Assembly: GCF_022179245.1 (NCBI RefSeq)
Contig: NZ_BPQM01000030.1
Span: 1-64,000, forward strand
Direction: 5' to 3'
Length of the DNA stretch: 64,000 nt
From: Methylobacterium gregans
GTDB lineage: Bacteria > Pseudomonadota > Alphaproteobacteria > Rhizobiales > Beijerinckiaceae
Below are positions 1-8,781 of the stretch, piece by piece. How positions within the stretch are numbered: position 1 is the first letter of the stretch; every line of letters begins with the position of its first letter. Position numbers and translations under genes: made by a program. A model generated the notes under the pieces. It was given only the letters and a program-made list of their open reading frames with translations, had not been told where the DNA came from and did no database searches.

Positions 1-1350
1 GATCGCGGTGCCGACCTCGGCCTGCCGCTCCCGGTCGAGGGTGCCGCGCGAGCGGTCCTCTTGTGCGAGCAGGAGGCCCGCCAGCACGACCTCGTCGTAG
101 TAGGTGACGAGCGCCCGCTCCTTCAGGAACTGCCGGCCCTGGTCGATCGCCTCGGCCGGGTCGTTGGCGAGCATGCGCTGGTAGAAGATCTCGGGCGGCG
201 CCAGCGCCGGCTGGTCGCCGAGTAGCACGTCGAGGTACCAGAGGCGCTCCACGTGACGGCCGAGCACCACGAGGCAGACGGTGAGCGGCGTCGCCAAGAT
301 AAGGCCGACGGGCCCCCAGAGGAAGGTCCAGATCGTCGCCGCCAGGATCACGGCGATCGGCGAGAGCCCGGTCGAGTGGCCGTAGAGCAGCGGCTCGACC
401 ACGTGGCCGGCGATCGGCTCGACCACCACGAACAGGATCGCGGTGGCGATCACCATGCTCCAGCCGGGATCGACCGCGGCGGCGAGGATCAGCGGCAGCA
501 CCGCGGAGACGACGGCGCCGATATAGGGCACGAAGCGCAGGATGGCGGCGAGCACGCCGAACAGGGTCGGGCTCGGCACACCGATGATCCAGAGGCCGAG
601 CCCGATCACCACGCCGAACGAGATGTTGAGCGCGAGCTGGGCCAGGAAGAAGCGCGACAGCCGGCTCGCGGCGTCGTCGATCGCGGCCGTGGTGCGGCGC
701 AGGTCGCCGGAGCCGGCGATGCGGATCGCCCGGTTCCGCAGGTCCTCGCGCTGGAGCAGGATGAAGATCGTGAAGAGCAGGATCAGGCCGGTCGTGGCGA
801 GCGGGTGCAGGATCGGCCCAGCGAAAGTCTGAAAGGTCTCCAGCACGCCGGCCTTCGCCGCTCTGATCTCCACGGTCAGCGGGTGCGTGGCCGAGCCAGG
901 CTCGCCCTTCAGCTCGGCCTGGGGCGGGGGCTGGAGCGCGTTGCCGAGATCCTGGACCATGTCGACGATGCGCGAGAGCGTGCCGGCGTCGGCGGTGGCC
1001 CCGCGCAGGGCCGCGATCTTGTCGCGCATGGTCAGGGAGTAGCGCGGCAGGTCGGCGGCGAGCTGGGCGCCCTCGCTGGCGATGAGACTGCCGACACCGA
1101 ACAGCACCCCGAAGGTCACCGCGACGACGAGCAGCACCGCGAGCGCACGCGGCACGAGTAGGCGGCGCAGCGCCCGTACCGCCGGCACGAGGACGAAGCT
1201 CAGGAGGATCGCGAGCGTGACCGGCATCAGGATCTCGCGCCCGAGATAGAGCGCCGCCATGACGGCGAGCACGAGCAGCACCGAGGCCAGGGCGACGAAG
1301 ATCGGCATCCCCTGCCGGATCTGCCGCGCGGTGACGGGATCGTCGCTCAT
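1..1350 (-). CDS. AI-2E family transporter (PerM-like permease), 3' end outside window
   Basis: This is the first 450 codons of an integral membrane protein; no stop is reached before the window edge. The start ATG is at 1350. The N-terminal third has two close hydrophobic segments, then a soluble stretch, then a run of membrane helices. The conserved core of the AI-2E/PerM family is visible, including IIGVPSPTLFGVLAAI followed by RFVPYIGAVVSAVLP and later HVVEPLLYGHSTGLSP. Family members are putative exporters or Na+/H+ antiporter-like permeases; only a few have been tied to autoinducer-2, so the substrate is unknown. The visible C-terminal part after the last helices is soluble and longer than in minimal family members. 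It is followed on the same strand by nothing visible. Confidence 0.9.
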   Translation of the reverse strand, partial: MSDDPVTARQIRQGMPIFVALASVLLVLAVMAALYLGREILMPVTLAILLSFVLVPAVRALRRLLVPRALAVLLVVAVTFGVLFGVGSLIASEGAQLAADLPRYSLTMRDKIAALRGATADAGTLSRIVDMVQDLGNALQPPPQAELKGEPGSATHPLTVEIRAAKAGVLETFQTFAGPILHPLATTGLILLFTIFILLQREDLRNRAIRIAGSGDLRRTTAAIDDAASRLSRFFLAQLALNISFGVVIGLGLWIIGVPSPTLFGVLAAILRFVPYIGAVVSAVLPLILAAAVDPGWSMVIATAILFVVVEPIAGHVVEPLLYGHSTGLSPIAVILAATIWTFLWGPVGLILATPLTVCLVVLGRHVERLWYLDVLLGDQPALAPPEIFYQRMLANDPAEAIDQGRQFLKERALVTYYDEVVLAGLLLAQEDRSRGTLDRERQAEVGTAI

Positions 1351-1432
1351 CGGTTTCTCGGGGGCTCCCCGCCCGGATTACGCAGGAACACGTCTTTCCC
1401 CGCATGCAAGCCGGGAAGAGAGAAGGTGAGGC

Positions 1433-1813
1433 TCAGCCCGCAGCAGCCGTCTCGCCGAGGGCGGCGCTGATCTGGCTGAGCAGCTTCGAGAAATCGATCG
1501 GCTTCGGGTGGTAATCGTCGCAGCCCGCCTGGATCGCCTTGTCGCGGTCGCCCGACATGGCGTGGGCCGTGAGCGCGATGATCGGGATCGCGCGGGTGTC
1601 GCCGCCCGCCTTGAGCGCGCGCGCGGCGGACCAGCCGTCGAGCACCGGCAGGTTCATGTCGAGCAGGATGACGTCGGGCCGGCCCGCGCGCGCCTGCTGC
1701 ACGCCGGCCTCCCCGTCATGGGCCAGGATCACCTCGTAGCCGCGGCGCTTGAGCCGGCGGGAGAGAAAGTCCCAGATCTCCTCGTGGTCCTCGACCAGCA
1801 ATATCTTCGGCAT
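1433..1813 (-). CDS. single-domain response regulator (CheY/DivK type)
   Basis: A 126-residue receiver domain with no output domain. Acidic residues E8 and D9, phosphoacceptor D52 (in LLDMNLPVLDG), T82 and K104 occupy the canonical positions. I chose the ATG at 1813, which gives the standard MPKILLVED opening; a GAAGGA lies about 12 bases upstream. An in-frame start 60 bases upstream would add an Ala/Gly-rich tail without homology. Such proteins relay phosphate to a partner or act by protein contact. No histidine kinase is nearby, so its partner is unknown. It lies downstream of glgX on the same strand, separated by a hairpin. Confidence 0.93.
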   Translation of the reverse strand: MPKILLVEDHEEIWDFLSRRLKRRGYEVILAHDGEAGVQQARAGRPDVILLDMNLPVLDGWSAARALKAGGDTRAIPIIALTAHAMSGDRDKAIQAGCDDYHPKPIDFSKLLSQISAALGETAAAG

Positions 1814-1896
1814 CGACGAACAACATCCTTCGGGCGCGCCGGCCGCAGCCATCGCGTTCAAGCGCCCTGACAACGCGTGACGGTCGAGAATGGACC

Positions 1897-1928
1897 AGGG
1901 CCGGGGCGGATTTCTCCACCCCGGCCCA
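1897..1928 (-). terminator. hairpin downstream of glgX
   Basis: A 12-base inverted repeat (1899-1910 with 1915-1926, one mismatch, four-base loop) begins 11 bases beyond the glgX stop. It has no clear T run, so it may be a weak or factor-assisted terminator, or a 3' end stabiliser. Confidence 0.5.
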
Positions 1929-1936
1929 GTCCGTCC

Positions 1937-4201
1937 TCAGGCTTCGTCGAGGTGGAAATGCACGCTCTCGATGTTGGCCCGGTCGAAGGCCTGCATCACG
2001 TGCTGGTAGGAGCGCTCCATCTCGGTCGGTGCGTCGCCGGGCGTGTCCTCGGGCTTCAGGACGAACATCAGCATCGAGCGCCCGGTGACGTCGTAGCTGT
2101 CGCCGGCCTTGAAATGCTCCACCGACTGGCTGTCGGGGAGGTTGGTGTCGAGGAGCCGCGTCCACTCCTCGCCGCCCACCGTGTCCGGCAGGGTGAAGGA
2201 CACGAGGTCGTGGTAGGCGTTGTAGAGGATGAGGAGCGTGGCATCCCCCCCGCGACGGTGGACGCCGGTGGCCTGCGCCCGCCCGTCGAGCAGCACGGCG
2301 AGGGCCCGGGCGCCGCCGTCGCCCCAGTTCTCGCCCTCCATCTCGGCACCGTCCGGCCGGAGCCACGTGACGTCCTTGACGCCGAGCTCCTCGTCGAAGC
2401 GGCCCGAGAGGAAGCGGCCGCGATTGAGGATCGGCAGGGCGTTCCTCAGGATGATCAGGCGCTGGGTGAACTCGGCGAGATCCCGCTCCTCCTCGCCGAT
2501 GGCGTTCCAATCGAGCCAGGAGATCTCGTTGTCCTGGCAATAGGCGTTGTTGTTGCCGTTCTGGGTGCGGGCGAACTCGTCGCCGGCCAGCAGCATCGGC
2601 GTGCCGCGGGAGAGGAACAGCGTGGCCAGCATGTTGCGCATCTGGCGCAGGCGCACCGCCCGGATCTCCGGATCCGTCGTCGGACCCTCGACACCGTAAT
2701 TGTACGAGAGGTTGTGTGAGTGACCGTCGCGGTTGTTCTCGCCGTTGGCCGCGTTGTGCTTGTCGTTGTAGGCCACCGTGTCGTGCAGAGTGAAGCCGTC
2801 ATGGGCGGTCAGGAAGTTCACTGAGGCCCATGGCTTGCGCCCGCGTTTGTCGAACTTGTCGGCCGAGCCGGTGACGCGGGAGGCCAGATCCGGCAGCAGG
2901 CCGGCATCGCCCTTCCAGTAGGCACGGACATCGTCGCGAAAACGGTCGTTCCACTCGGCCCAGCCCGGCGGGAAGCCGCCGACCTGATAGCCGCCCGGGC
3001 CGCAATCCCAGGGCTCGGCGATGAGCTTGACGGAGTTCAGCACCGGATCCTGCCGGCAGGTGTCGAGGAAGCCGCCGCCCTCGTCGAAGCCGTAGGGCTC
3101 GCGGCCGAGGATGGTGGCGAGATCAAAGCGGAACCCGTCGACCTGCATCTCCTGCGCCCAGTAGCGGAGCGAGTCCGTGACGAGCTGCAGCACGCGCGGG
3201 TGCGAGAGGTTGAAGGTGTTCCCCGTGCCGGTATCGTTGATGTAGTAGCGCTTCTGGTCGGGCAGCAGGCGGTAGTACGAGGCGTTGTCGACGCCCTTGA
3301 ACGACAGGGTCGGGCCCTTCTCGTTGCCCTCGGCGGTGTGGTTGTAGACAACGTCGAGGATCACCTCGAGGCCGGCGCCGTGCAGGCGCGAGACCATCTC
3401 CTTGAACTCCGAGAAGGCGAAGTCCGGCACCGCGGCGTAGCGCCGGGCGGGGGTGAAGAACGAGATGGTGTTGTAGCCCCAGTAGTTCACCAGCCCCTTC
3501 TCCTGCAGGTAGTCGTCCTGCACGAAGGAGTGGACCGGGAGCAGCTCGACCGAGGTGACGCCCAGACTCTTGATGTAGTCGAGCACGTCCGGCGTGCCGA
3601 GGCCCGCATAGGTGCCGCGCAGCTTCTCAGGAACTCGCGGGTGGAGCTTCGTCAGGCCCTTGACGTGGGCCTCGTACACGATCGTCTTCTCCCACGGCAC
3701 GTGCGGCTTCTGGTGCCGCCCCCAGGTGAAGGCCGGGTCGATCACGCGCGAGCGGCGGGTGTAGGGGGCGCTGTCGCGCTCGTCGAAGGTGGTGTCGTCC
3801 CCCGTCTCCATCTTGTAGCCGAACAGCGCCGGGTTCCAGGTGATGGAGCCGACGAGGCCCTTGGCGTAGGGGTCGATCAGCAGCTTGTTCGGGTTGAAGC
3901 GGTGGCCGTTCTCCGGCTCGTAGGGGCCGTGGACGCGGTAGCCGTAGATCGTGCCGGGGCGCGCGTCCGGCAGGTAGCCGTGCCAGATCTCGTCGGTGTA
4001 CTCGGGCAGCTCGATCCGCTCGATCTCGTTCTCGCCCGCGTCGTCGAACAGGCAGAGCTCGACCTTGGTCGCGTAGGCCGAGAAGATCGCGAAGTTGACG
4101 CCGAGGCCGTCCCAGGTGGCACCGAGCGGGTAGGGCAGCCCTTCCTGGATACGGGCGCGCGCCACGCGGGGCTGGGGCGCGGAACGGGAATTGTCTGGCA
4201 T
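1937..4201 (-). CDS. glgX: glycogen debranching enzyme GlgX (GH13 isoamylase type)
   Basis: 754 residues, the usual length for bacterial GlgX. It hydrolyses alpha-1,6 branches of phosphorylase-limited glycogen in the cytoplasm. An N-terminal CBM48 fold (about 20-115) precedes the GH13 barrel. The GH13 regions are plain: DVVYNHTAEG (283-292), GFRFDLA with the nucleophile D360, LIAEPWD with the acid/base E396, and TAHDGF with D468. The start at 4201 has a GGAG five bases upstream; the open frame continues further upstream, but that part is low-complexity and unconserved. No other glycogen gene is in the window. Confidence 0.95.
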   Translation of the reverse strand: MPDNSRSAPQPRVARARIQEGLPYPLGATWDGLGVNFAIFSAYATKVELCLFDDAGENEIERIELPEYTDEIWHGYLPDARPGTIYGYRVHGPYEPENGHRFNPNKLLIDPYAKGLVGSITWNPALFGYKMETGDDTTFDERDSAPYTRRSRVIDPAFTWGRHQKPHVPWEKTIVYEAHVKGLTKLHPRVPEKLRGTYAGLGTPDVLDYIKSLGVTSVELLPVHSFVQDDYLQEKGLVNYWGYNTISFFTPARRYAAVPDFAFSEFKEMVSRLHGAGLEVILDVVYNHTAEGNEKGPTLSFKGVDNASYYRLLPDQKRYYINDTGTGNTFNLSHPRVLQLVTDSLRYWAQEMQVDGFRFDLATILGREPYGFDEGGGFLDTCRQDPVLNSVKLIAEPWDCGPGGYQVGGFPPGWAEWNDRFRDDVRAYWKGDAGLLPDLASRVTGSADKFDKRGRKPWASVNFLTAHDGFTLHDTVAYNDKHNAANGENNRDGHSHNLSYNYGVEGPTTDPEIRAVRLRQMRNMLATLFLSRGTPMLLAGDEFARTQNGNNNAYCQDNEISWLDWNAIGEEERDLAEFTQRLIILRNALPILNRGRFLSGRFDEELGVKDVTWLRPDGAEMEGENWGDGGARALAVLLDGRAQATGVHRRGGDATLLILYNAYHDLVSFTLPDTVGGEEWTRLLDTNLPDSQSVEHFKAGDSYDVTGRSMLMFVLKPEDTPGDAPTEMERSYQHVMQAFDRANIESVHFHLDEA

Positions 4202-4481
4202 GCTCACTCCGGGAACCGCGGCCGGCCCTCGACGCGCGGCAGCCGGTGGCCGCCGCGGGGCTCGCGATCCTGGTCTGAACGTACTGGTGTCGGCGAAGCT
4301 CCCGTGCGCTGCAGAAAATTCCTGGCCGGCCGGCGGAGGGATGTGGAGAGCGGGCACCGGGGCGAACCGCCGCCGCTTGTGCGGCGCCCACCCGCCCCTC
4401 TGCGGCGGAGGGATGCGCGTCGCGACGACCGATCCTGATGCCCGAACCCGACAGCCCGCAGATGGGTGCGGATCGACGGCC

Positions 4482-5078
4482 TCAGAGGCGCTCCTCGACG
4501 AAGCGCTCGGCCTCCGGATCGCGGCCGCGGCCGGTCTCGCGCAGCATCGGCACGACCGCGTCGGCGTCCGGCGCGACGAGATAGCTGAGGTCAAGCCCCT
4601 CACGGATGAAGCCCTGCTCGCGCATGTGCGCGAACAGGGTGAGGAGCGGGCTCCAGAAATCGGCCACCGAGACCAGCACGATCGGCTTGCGGTGCTGGCC
4701 GAGCTGCGCCCAGGTCAGCTGCTCGACCAGCTCTTCCAGGGTGCCGATGCCGCCGGGCAAAGCCACGAAGGCGTCGGAGCGCTCGAACATCAGGCGCTTG
4801 CGGGTGTGCATGTCGCCCACAACGATCGTCTCCTGGATGTCCTCGAGCATGTGCTCGCGAGCCTGGAGGAAGTCCGGGATGATGCCGGTGACGTGGCCGC
4901 CGCCCTGCATCACCGCGCGCGCCACCGTGCCCATCAGCCCGACATCGCCGCCGCCGTAGACGAGGCCGATGCCAGCCCGCGCCAGCGCCGCGCCGAGGCG
5001 CTCGGCGGCCACGCGGAAGGCCGGGTTCCCGCCGAAGCCGGAACCGCAATAGACACAGACCGTCTTCACCGGAGCCAT
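4482..5078 (-). CDS. LOG-family protein (TIGR00730, cytokinin riboside 5'-monophosphate phosphoribohydrolase type)
   Basis: 198 residues with a Rossmann-like fold. It carries the family hallmark PGGIGTLEE (108-116) and the upstream MHTRK (90-94), which form the nucleotide-monophosphate active site. LOG proteins release the base from cytokinin riboside monophosphates or from AMP; bacterial members are often general nucleotide hydrolases. The ATG at 5078 has a strong GGAGGAGG just upstream, which fixes the start against an in-frame ATG 36 bases earlier. Methylobacteria are known cytokinin producers on plants, which fits but does not prove that role. It is divergent from the LysM gene. Confidence 0.88.
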   Translation of the reverse strand: MAPVKTVCVYCGSGFGGNPAFRVAAERLGAALARAGIGLVYGGGDVGLMGTVARAVMQGGGHVTGIIPDFLQAREHMLEDIQETIVVGDMHTRKRLMFERSDAFVALPGGIGTLEELVEQLTWAQLGQHRKPIVLVSVADFWSPLLTLFAHMREQGFIREGLDLSYLVAPDADAVVPMLRETGRGRDPEAERFVEERL

Positions 5079-5204
5079 CCGGCCTCCTCCGTCACTCGTC
5101 CGTGCAAGCCGCAAGATCGGGGCCGATCATCCCGAAGAGCGGGCCAAAGTGCTGATGCACCCGGGAATTCTCCGCCGGTTCCTCCGCGGACGCGGTGGGG
5201 CGGC

Positions 5205-5232
5205 TTGGTGTCCCGACCATGTAGAGTATTAT
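5205..5232 (+). promoter_or_regulatory. candidate housekeeping promoter for the LysM gene
   Basis: TTGGTG (5205-5210) and TATTAT (5227-5232) are separated by exactly 16 bases, about 70 bases ahead of the start at 5305. The same geometry recurs ahead of rpsB, rpsF, purF and mltB in this window. Confidence 0.55.
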
Positions 5233-5304
5233 GGGCCGGCCAGTCGATGGTTTTAGCGGAAGCGGCGTCGCCCGTGGAAGCCGCCCAGGAGGTCCGAGGC
5301 CGAG

Positions 5305-6588
5305 ATGTCCAGCGCGGTCGCACGCAGCCTCGCGCTCGCCGCAGGCGGGCTCATCACCGGCCTGGGCCTGGTGCTGGCCCTGTTCGGCGCCGACTTGCGG
5401 CAGCACTGGTCGCCGTCGCCCCAGGCTGCCCTGCCGCTGGCCGGACACGAGATCCCGCAGGGCACAGCCGCGCCCCCGGCCGCTCCGGCGGAGGCTGCCA
5501 AGCCGGAGAGTGCCGGGCAACAGCCACAACGACAGCCGGGAGCCCTCGCCCACCACGCGTCCGCCGCCCCCCGCTTCGACCTGGTGCGCGTGGAGCCCAA
5601 CGGCGAATCCGTCGTGGCGGGCCGGGCCGCACCGAACACCACGGTCGAGCTCTTGGTCGACGGCAGGCCCGTTGCCCGCACCAGTGCCGACGCGGAGGGA
5701 CAGTTCGCCCTGGTGCCGCCGCCCCTGCCGCGGGGCAACAGCGAGGTCTCCCTGCGGGCGACCGGACCTGACGGCCGCGCGATCACTTCCGGCCAGAGCG
5801 TGGCGGTGGCGGTGAGCGGGACCGCCAAGCCCCTCGTCGCCCTGACCGCGCCGGACGCCCCGACCGTGGTGCTGTCGCGGCCCGAGGCGGGGGGTGCCGC
5901 GCCGAGCGCCGCCGCGCCGGCCCGAAGCCTGCGCATCGTGAGCGTGGATGCGCAGGCGGGCGGCCGCCTCGACGTGACGGGCGAGGCGCAGCCGGGTGCC
6001 GCGGTGCGACTCTACCTCAACGACACGCTGGTGGCGCCGGCCCAGGCCGGGCCGGACGGCCGGGTCGTCGTCACCATCGGCAAGGGCGTGCGCCCGGGCG
6101 CCTACCGGGTGCGGCTCGACGCGGCCGATCCGAAGACCGGCGCCGTGCAGCAGCGCGCCGAGGCGCCCTTCAGCATGCCGGAGACGGCTGCGCGGGTCGC
6201 TGCCCGGCCGGCCCCGACCGAGACCGTCCGCCCGGGTACGCGGGTCGCGGCCGGCACGCCCGAGGCTGGAATCGCGGCATCCTCCACAGCCCCGCCCGCG
6301 GTCTCGCCCGCGGCGCCATCCGCCGCCGCCCCGGCCCTTTCCGGTCCGACAGAGGAGGCGCGCACGGCGCCGCCCGGCACGTTCGTGCCCGAGATCAACA
6401 CGGCGAAGATCACCCGCGGCAACAGCCTCTGGCAGATCAGCCGGCGCATCTACGGCCGGGGCAACCGCTACACGGTGATCTACGACGCCAACCAGGAGCA
6501 GATCCGCGATCCCAACCGGATCTATCCTGGCCAGATCTTCGTGCTGCCGGAGGACAAGGGCGGAACGGCCGGACGCGGGCGGGGCTGA
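5305..6588 (+). CDS. LysM peptidoglycan-binding protein with Ala/Pro-rich extracytoplasmic region
   Basis: 427 residues. A hydrophobic segment at about 8-27 should anchor or export the protein. Then come a long Ala/Pro-rich stretch, two bacterial-Ig-like segments (about 93-165 and 210-290, with repeated phrasing such as VEPNGESVVAGRAAPNTTV and VDAQAGGRLDVTGEAQPGA), another low-complexity linker, and a C-terminal LysM domain (about 364-415). LysM binds N-acetylglucosamine in peptidoglycan, so this is probably a wall-associated envelope protein. The start has AGGAGGT 11 bases upstream. Similar proteins are common in Rhizobiales; no enzymatic domain is visible. Confidence 0.85.
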   Translation: MSSAVARSLALAAGGLITGLGLVLALFGADLRQHWSPSPQAALPLAGHEIPQGTAAPPAAPAEAAKPESAGQQPQRQPGALAHHASAAPRFDLVRVEPNGESVVAGRAAPNTTVELLVDGRPVARTSADAEGQFALVPPPLPRGNSEVSLRATGPDGRAITSGQSVAVAVSGTAKPLVALTAPDAPTVVLSRPEAGGAAPSAAAPARSLRIVSVDAQAGGRLDVTGEAQPGAAVRLYLNDTLVAPAQAGPDGRVVVTIGKGVRPGAYRVRLDAADPKTGAVQQRAEAPFSMPETAARVAARPAPTETVRPGTRVAAGTPEAGIAASSTAPPAVSPAAPSAAAPALSGPTEEARTAPPGTFVPEINTAKITRGNSLWQISRRIYGRGNRYTVIYDANQEQIRDPNRIYPGQIFVLPEDKGGTAGRGRG

Positions 6589-6715
6589 GGCGCCCGCGCA
6601 ACCGCCCCCTGCCGCCCGCGACGGTGCGCAACTGGCGCGGCCGACCTATATGCGCTTGCGCCCCCGGTGGGCCGCAACCCGCGCGGGCCCGCCCATTCCG
6701 ACAGAACCGCACCGC

Positions 6716-8623
6716 ATGACCATCGAACCCGCGAGCCCGGCGGCGGCCGCCCCGGAGCGCCCCGGACTCGTCGCCACCTACCGCCGGCTCTGGCCCTATC
6801 TCTGGCCGCACGGGCGGATCGACCTGCAGCGGCGCGTCTTCCTGGCCTTCGGGCTGCTGCTGGTGGCCAAGCTCGCCACGATGGTGATGCCCTTCACCTT
6901 CAAGTGGGCGACCGACGCGCTGGTCGCGGCGGTCGGCGGCCACACGGAGGGCGTGCCGGCGGGGCTCATCGCCGCACCGATGCTCCTGATCGCCGCTTAC
7001 GGCCTCGCCCGCATCCTGATGGTGGGGCTGACGCAGGTGCGCGACGGGCTCTTCGCCAAGGTGGCGATGCACGCGGTGCGCCGCCTCGCGCTCCAGACCT
7101 TCGAGCACATGCACCGTCTCAGCTTGCGCTTCCACCTCGAACGCAAGACCGGCGGCCTGACCCGCGTGCTCGAGCGCGGGCGCAACGGCATCGAGGAGTT
7201 GTCGCGCCTGATGGTGCTGACGCTGGTGCCGACCATCGTCGAGTTCGTGCTGGTGCTGGGCGTGCTCGCCTACGAGTTCGACTGGCTCTACTCGGCCGTC
7301 GTCCTGATCATGGTCGTGGCGTATCTGGGTTTCACCTACAAGGCTACCGAGTGGCGGATCGGCATCCGCCGCCGCATGAACGCCTCCGACACCGACGCCA
7401 ACACGAAGGCGGTCGACTCGCTGCTGAACTTCGAGACAGTGAAGTATTTCGGCGCGGAGACCCGCGAGACCGCCCGCTACGAGGCCTCGATGGCGCAGTA
7501 CGAGAAGGCCTCGACGCAGACCTACGTCTCGCTCGCGGTGCTCAACGCCGGACAGGCTGTGATCTTCACCCTCGGCATGACCGCGGTGATGTGGCTCGCC
7601 GCGCGGGACATCTTAGCCGGACGCACCACGATCGGCGGCTTCGTGCTCGCCAACACCATGCTGGTGCAGCTCTCCATGCCGCTCAACTTCATGGGCATGA
7701 TCTATCGCGAGATCAAACAGGCGCTCATCGACATCGACGACATGTTCCGCATCCTCCACCGCAACCCGGAGATCGCGGACCGGCCGGACGCGGCGCCGCT
7801 CGCTGTCGGCACCGCGGCGGTGCGCTTCGAGGACGTGCACTTCGCCTACAACCTGGACCGGCCGATCCTGCGGGGCGTCTCCTTCGCGGTGCCCTCGGGG
7901 AAGACGGTCGCGATCGTCGGCCCGTCGGGGGCCGGGAAGTCGACGCTTTCGCGCCTGCTCTTCCGCTTCTACGAGCCTCAGAGCGGCCGCATCACGATCG
8001 ACGGGCAGGACATCGCCGCCGTGCGGCAGGATTCCCTGCGCGCCGCTATCGGCATGGTCCCGCAGGACACGGTGCTGTTCAACGACACGATCGGCTACAA
8101 CATCCGCTACGGCCGCTGGGAGGCCTCCGACGCCGAGGTGCGCGAGGCCGCGCGGCTGGCGCAGATCGACCGCTTCATCGAGGCGCTGCCGGAGGGCTAC
8201 GACACGCCGGTGGGCGAGCGCGGCCTCAAGCTGTCGGGCGGCGAGAAGCAGCGGGTGGCCATCGCCCGCACCATCCTCAAGGGTCCGCCGATCCTCGTCC
8301 TCGACGAGGCGACCTCGGCACTCGATTCCTTCACCGAGCGCGAGATCCAGCACGCGCTCGACCGGGTCGCCCAAGGCCGGACAACCCTCGTCATCGCCCA
8401 CCGGCTCTCGACGGTGGTCAACGCCGACGAAATCCTGGTGCTCGACCGCGGCGCGATCGTGGAGCGCGGCACCCACGGGGCGCTGCTTGCCCGGGGTGGC
8501 ACCTACGCCGCCCTGTGGAACCGCCAGCGCGAGGCGGACGCCGCCCGCGAGGCCCTGAAGCGGGCGGAGGACCGGGAGGAAACCGCCGGCGCCTCGGTCG
8601 GCGAGCCGGTGGCGGCGGAGTAG
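6716..8623 (+). CDS. ABC transporter, fused permease/ATPase of the Atm1 (heavy-metal/Fe-S export) type
   Basis: 635 residues: six predicted membrane helices followed by a nucleotide-binding domain. Walker A GPSGAGKS (about 402), signature LSGGEKQR (about 505), Walker B ILVLDEATSALD (about 526) and the switch histidine in IAHRLST are all intact. The membrane part resembles the Atm1/ABCB7 group (an NFETVKYFGAE motif and TNFMG-like MPLNFMG), which exports glutathione-linked sulfur or metal conjugates. I chose MTIEP at 6716; an in-frame ATG at 6650 would add an unconserved Arg/Pro-rich tail. It works as a homodimer. Confidence 0.92.
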   Translation: MTIEPASPAAAAPERPGLVATYRRLWPYLWPHGRIDLQRRVFLAFGLLLVAKLATMVMPFTFKWATDALVAAVGGHTEGVPAGLIAAPMLLIAAYGLARILMVGLTQVRDGLFAKVAMHAVRRLALQTFEHMHRLSLRFHLERKTGGLTRVLERGRNGIEELSRLMVLTLVPTIVEFVLVLGVLAYEFDWLYSAVVLIMVVAYLGFTYKATEWRIGIRRRMNASDTDANTKAVDSLLNFETVKYFGAETRETARYEASMAQYEKASTQTYVSLAVLNAGQAVIFTLGMTAVMWLAARDILAGRTTIGGFVLANTMLVQLSMPLNFMGMIYREIKQALIDIDDMFRILHRNPEIADRPDAAPLAVGTAAVRFEDVHFAYNLDRPILRGVSFAVPSGKTVAIVGPSGAGKSTLSRLLFRFYEPQSGRITIDGQDIAAVRQDSLRAAIGMVPQDTVLFNDTIGYNIRYGRWEASDAEVREAARLAQIDRFIEALPEGYDTPVGERGLKLSGGEKQRVAIARTILKGPPILVLDEATSALDSFTEREIQHALDRVAQGRTTLVIAHRLSTVVNADEILVLDRGAIVERGTHGALLARGGTYAALWNRQREADAAREALKRAEDREETAGASVGEPVAAE

Positions 8624-8685
8624 CCGCCCCGGCTCGAGTGGCGAATATTTGAGCAAGATCTGAATTCGATGCGCACGAAATCTGT

Positions 8686-8710
8686 GGAACCGACCGGATC
8701 GAATTGAGTT
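8686..8710 (+). promoter_or_regulatory. sigma-EcfG-type (general stress response) promoter
   Basis: GGAAC at 8686-8690 and GTT at 8708-8710 are 17 bases apart, matching the alphaproteobacterial EcfG consensus GGAAC-N16/17-cGTT except for A in place of C before GTT. It lies about 70 bases ahead of the transglutaminase-like start at 8782. A transcription start just after it also argues against an upstream in-frame start at 8704. Confidence 0.6.
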
Positions 8711-8781
8711 TAAGGCCATCGACCGCGCGGGGCGCGGTTCAGCCCGCTGCCATTCAGCTCTTTCCTGCTCAGACGACTCCC

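Noticed and set aside
253-1161. Plus-strand open frame of about 300 codons opposite the AI-2E permease gene.
   Set aside because: Charged Asp/Arg/His-rich antisense frame typical of high-GC DNA; the minus strand encodes a recognisable membrane family.
1433-1813. The response regulator as PhyR.
   Set aside because: It is a lone receiver domain and lacks the sigma-like N-terminal domain that defines PhyR.
5158-5182. GGAAC-N17-GTG on the minus strand ahead of the LOG-family gene.
   Set aside because: The -10 element should read GTT; the match is too weak to call.
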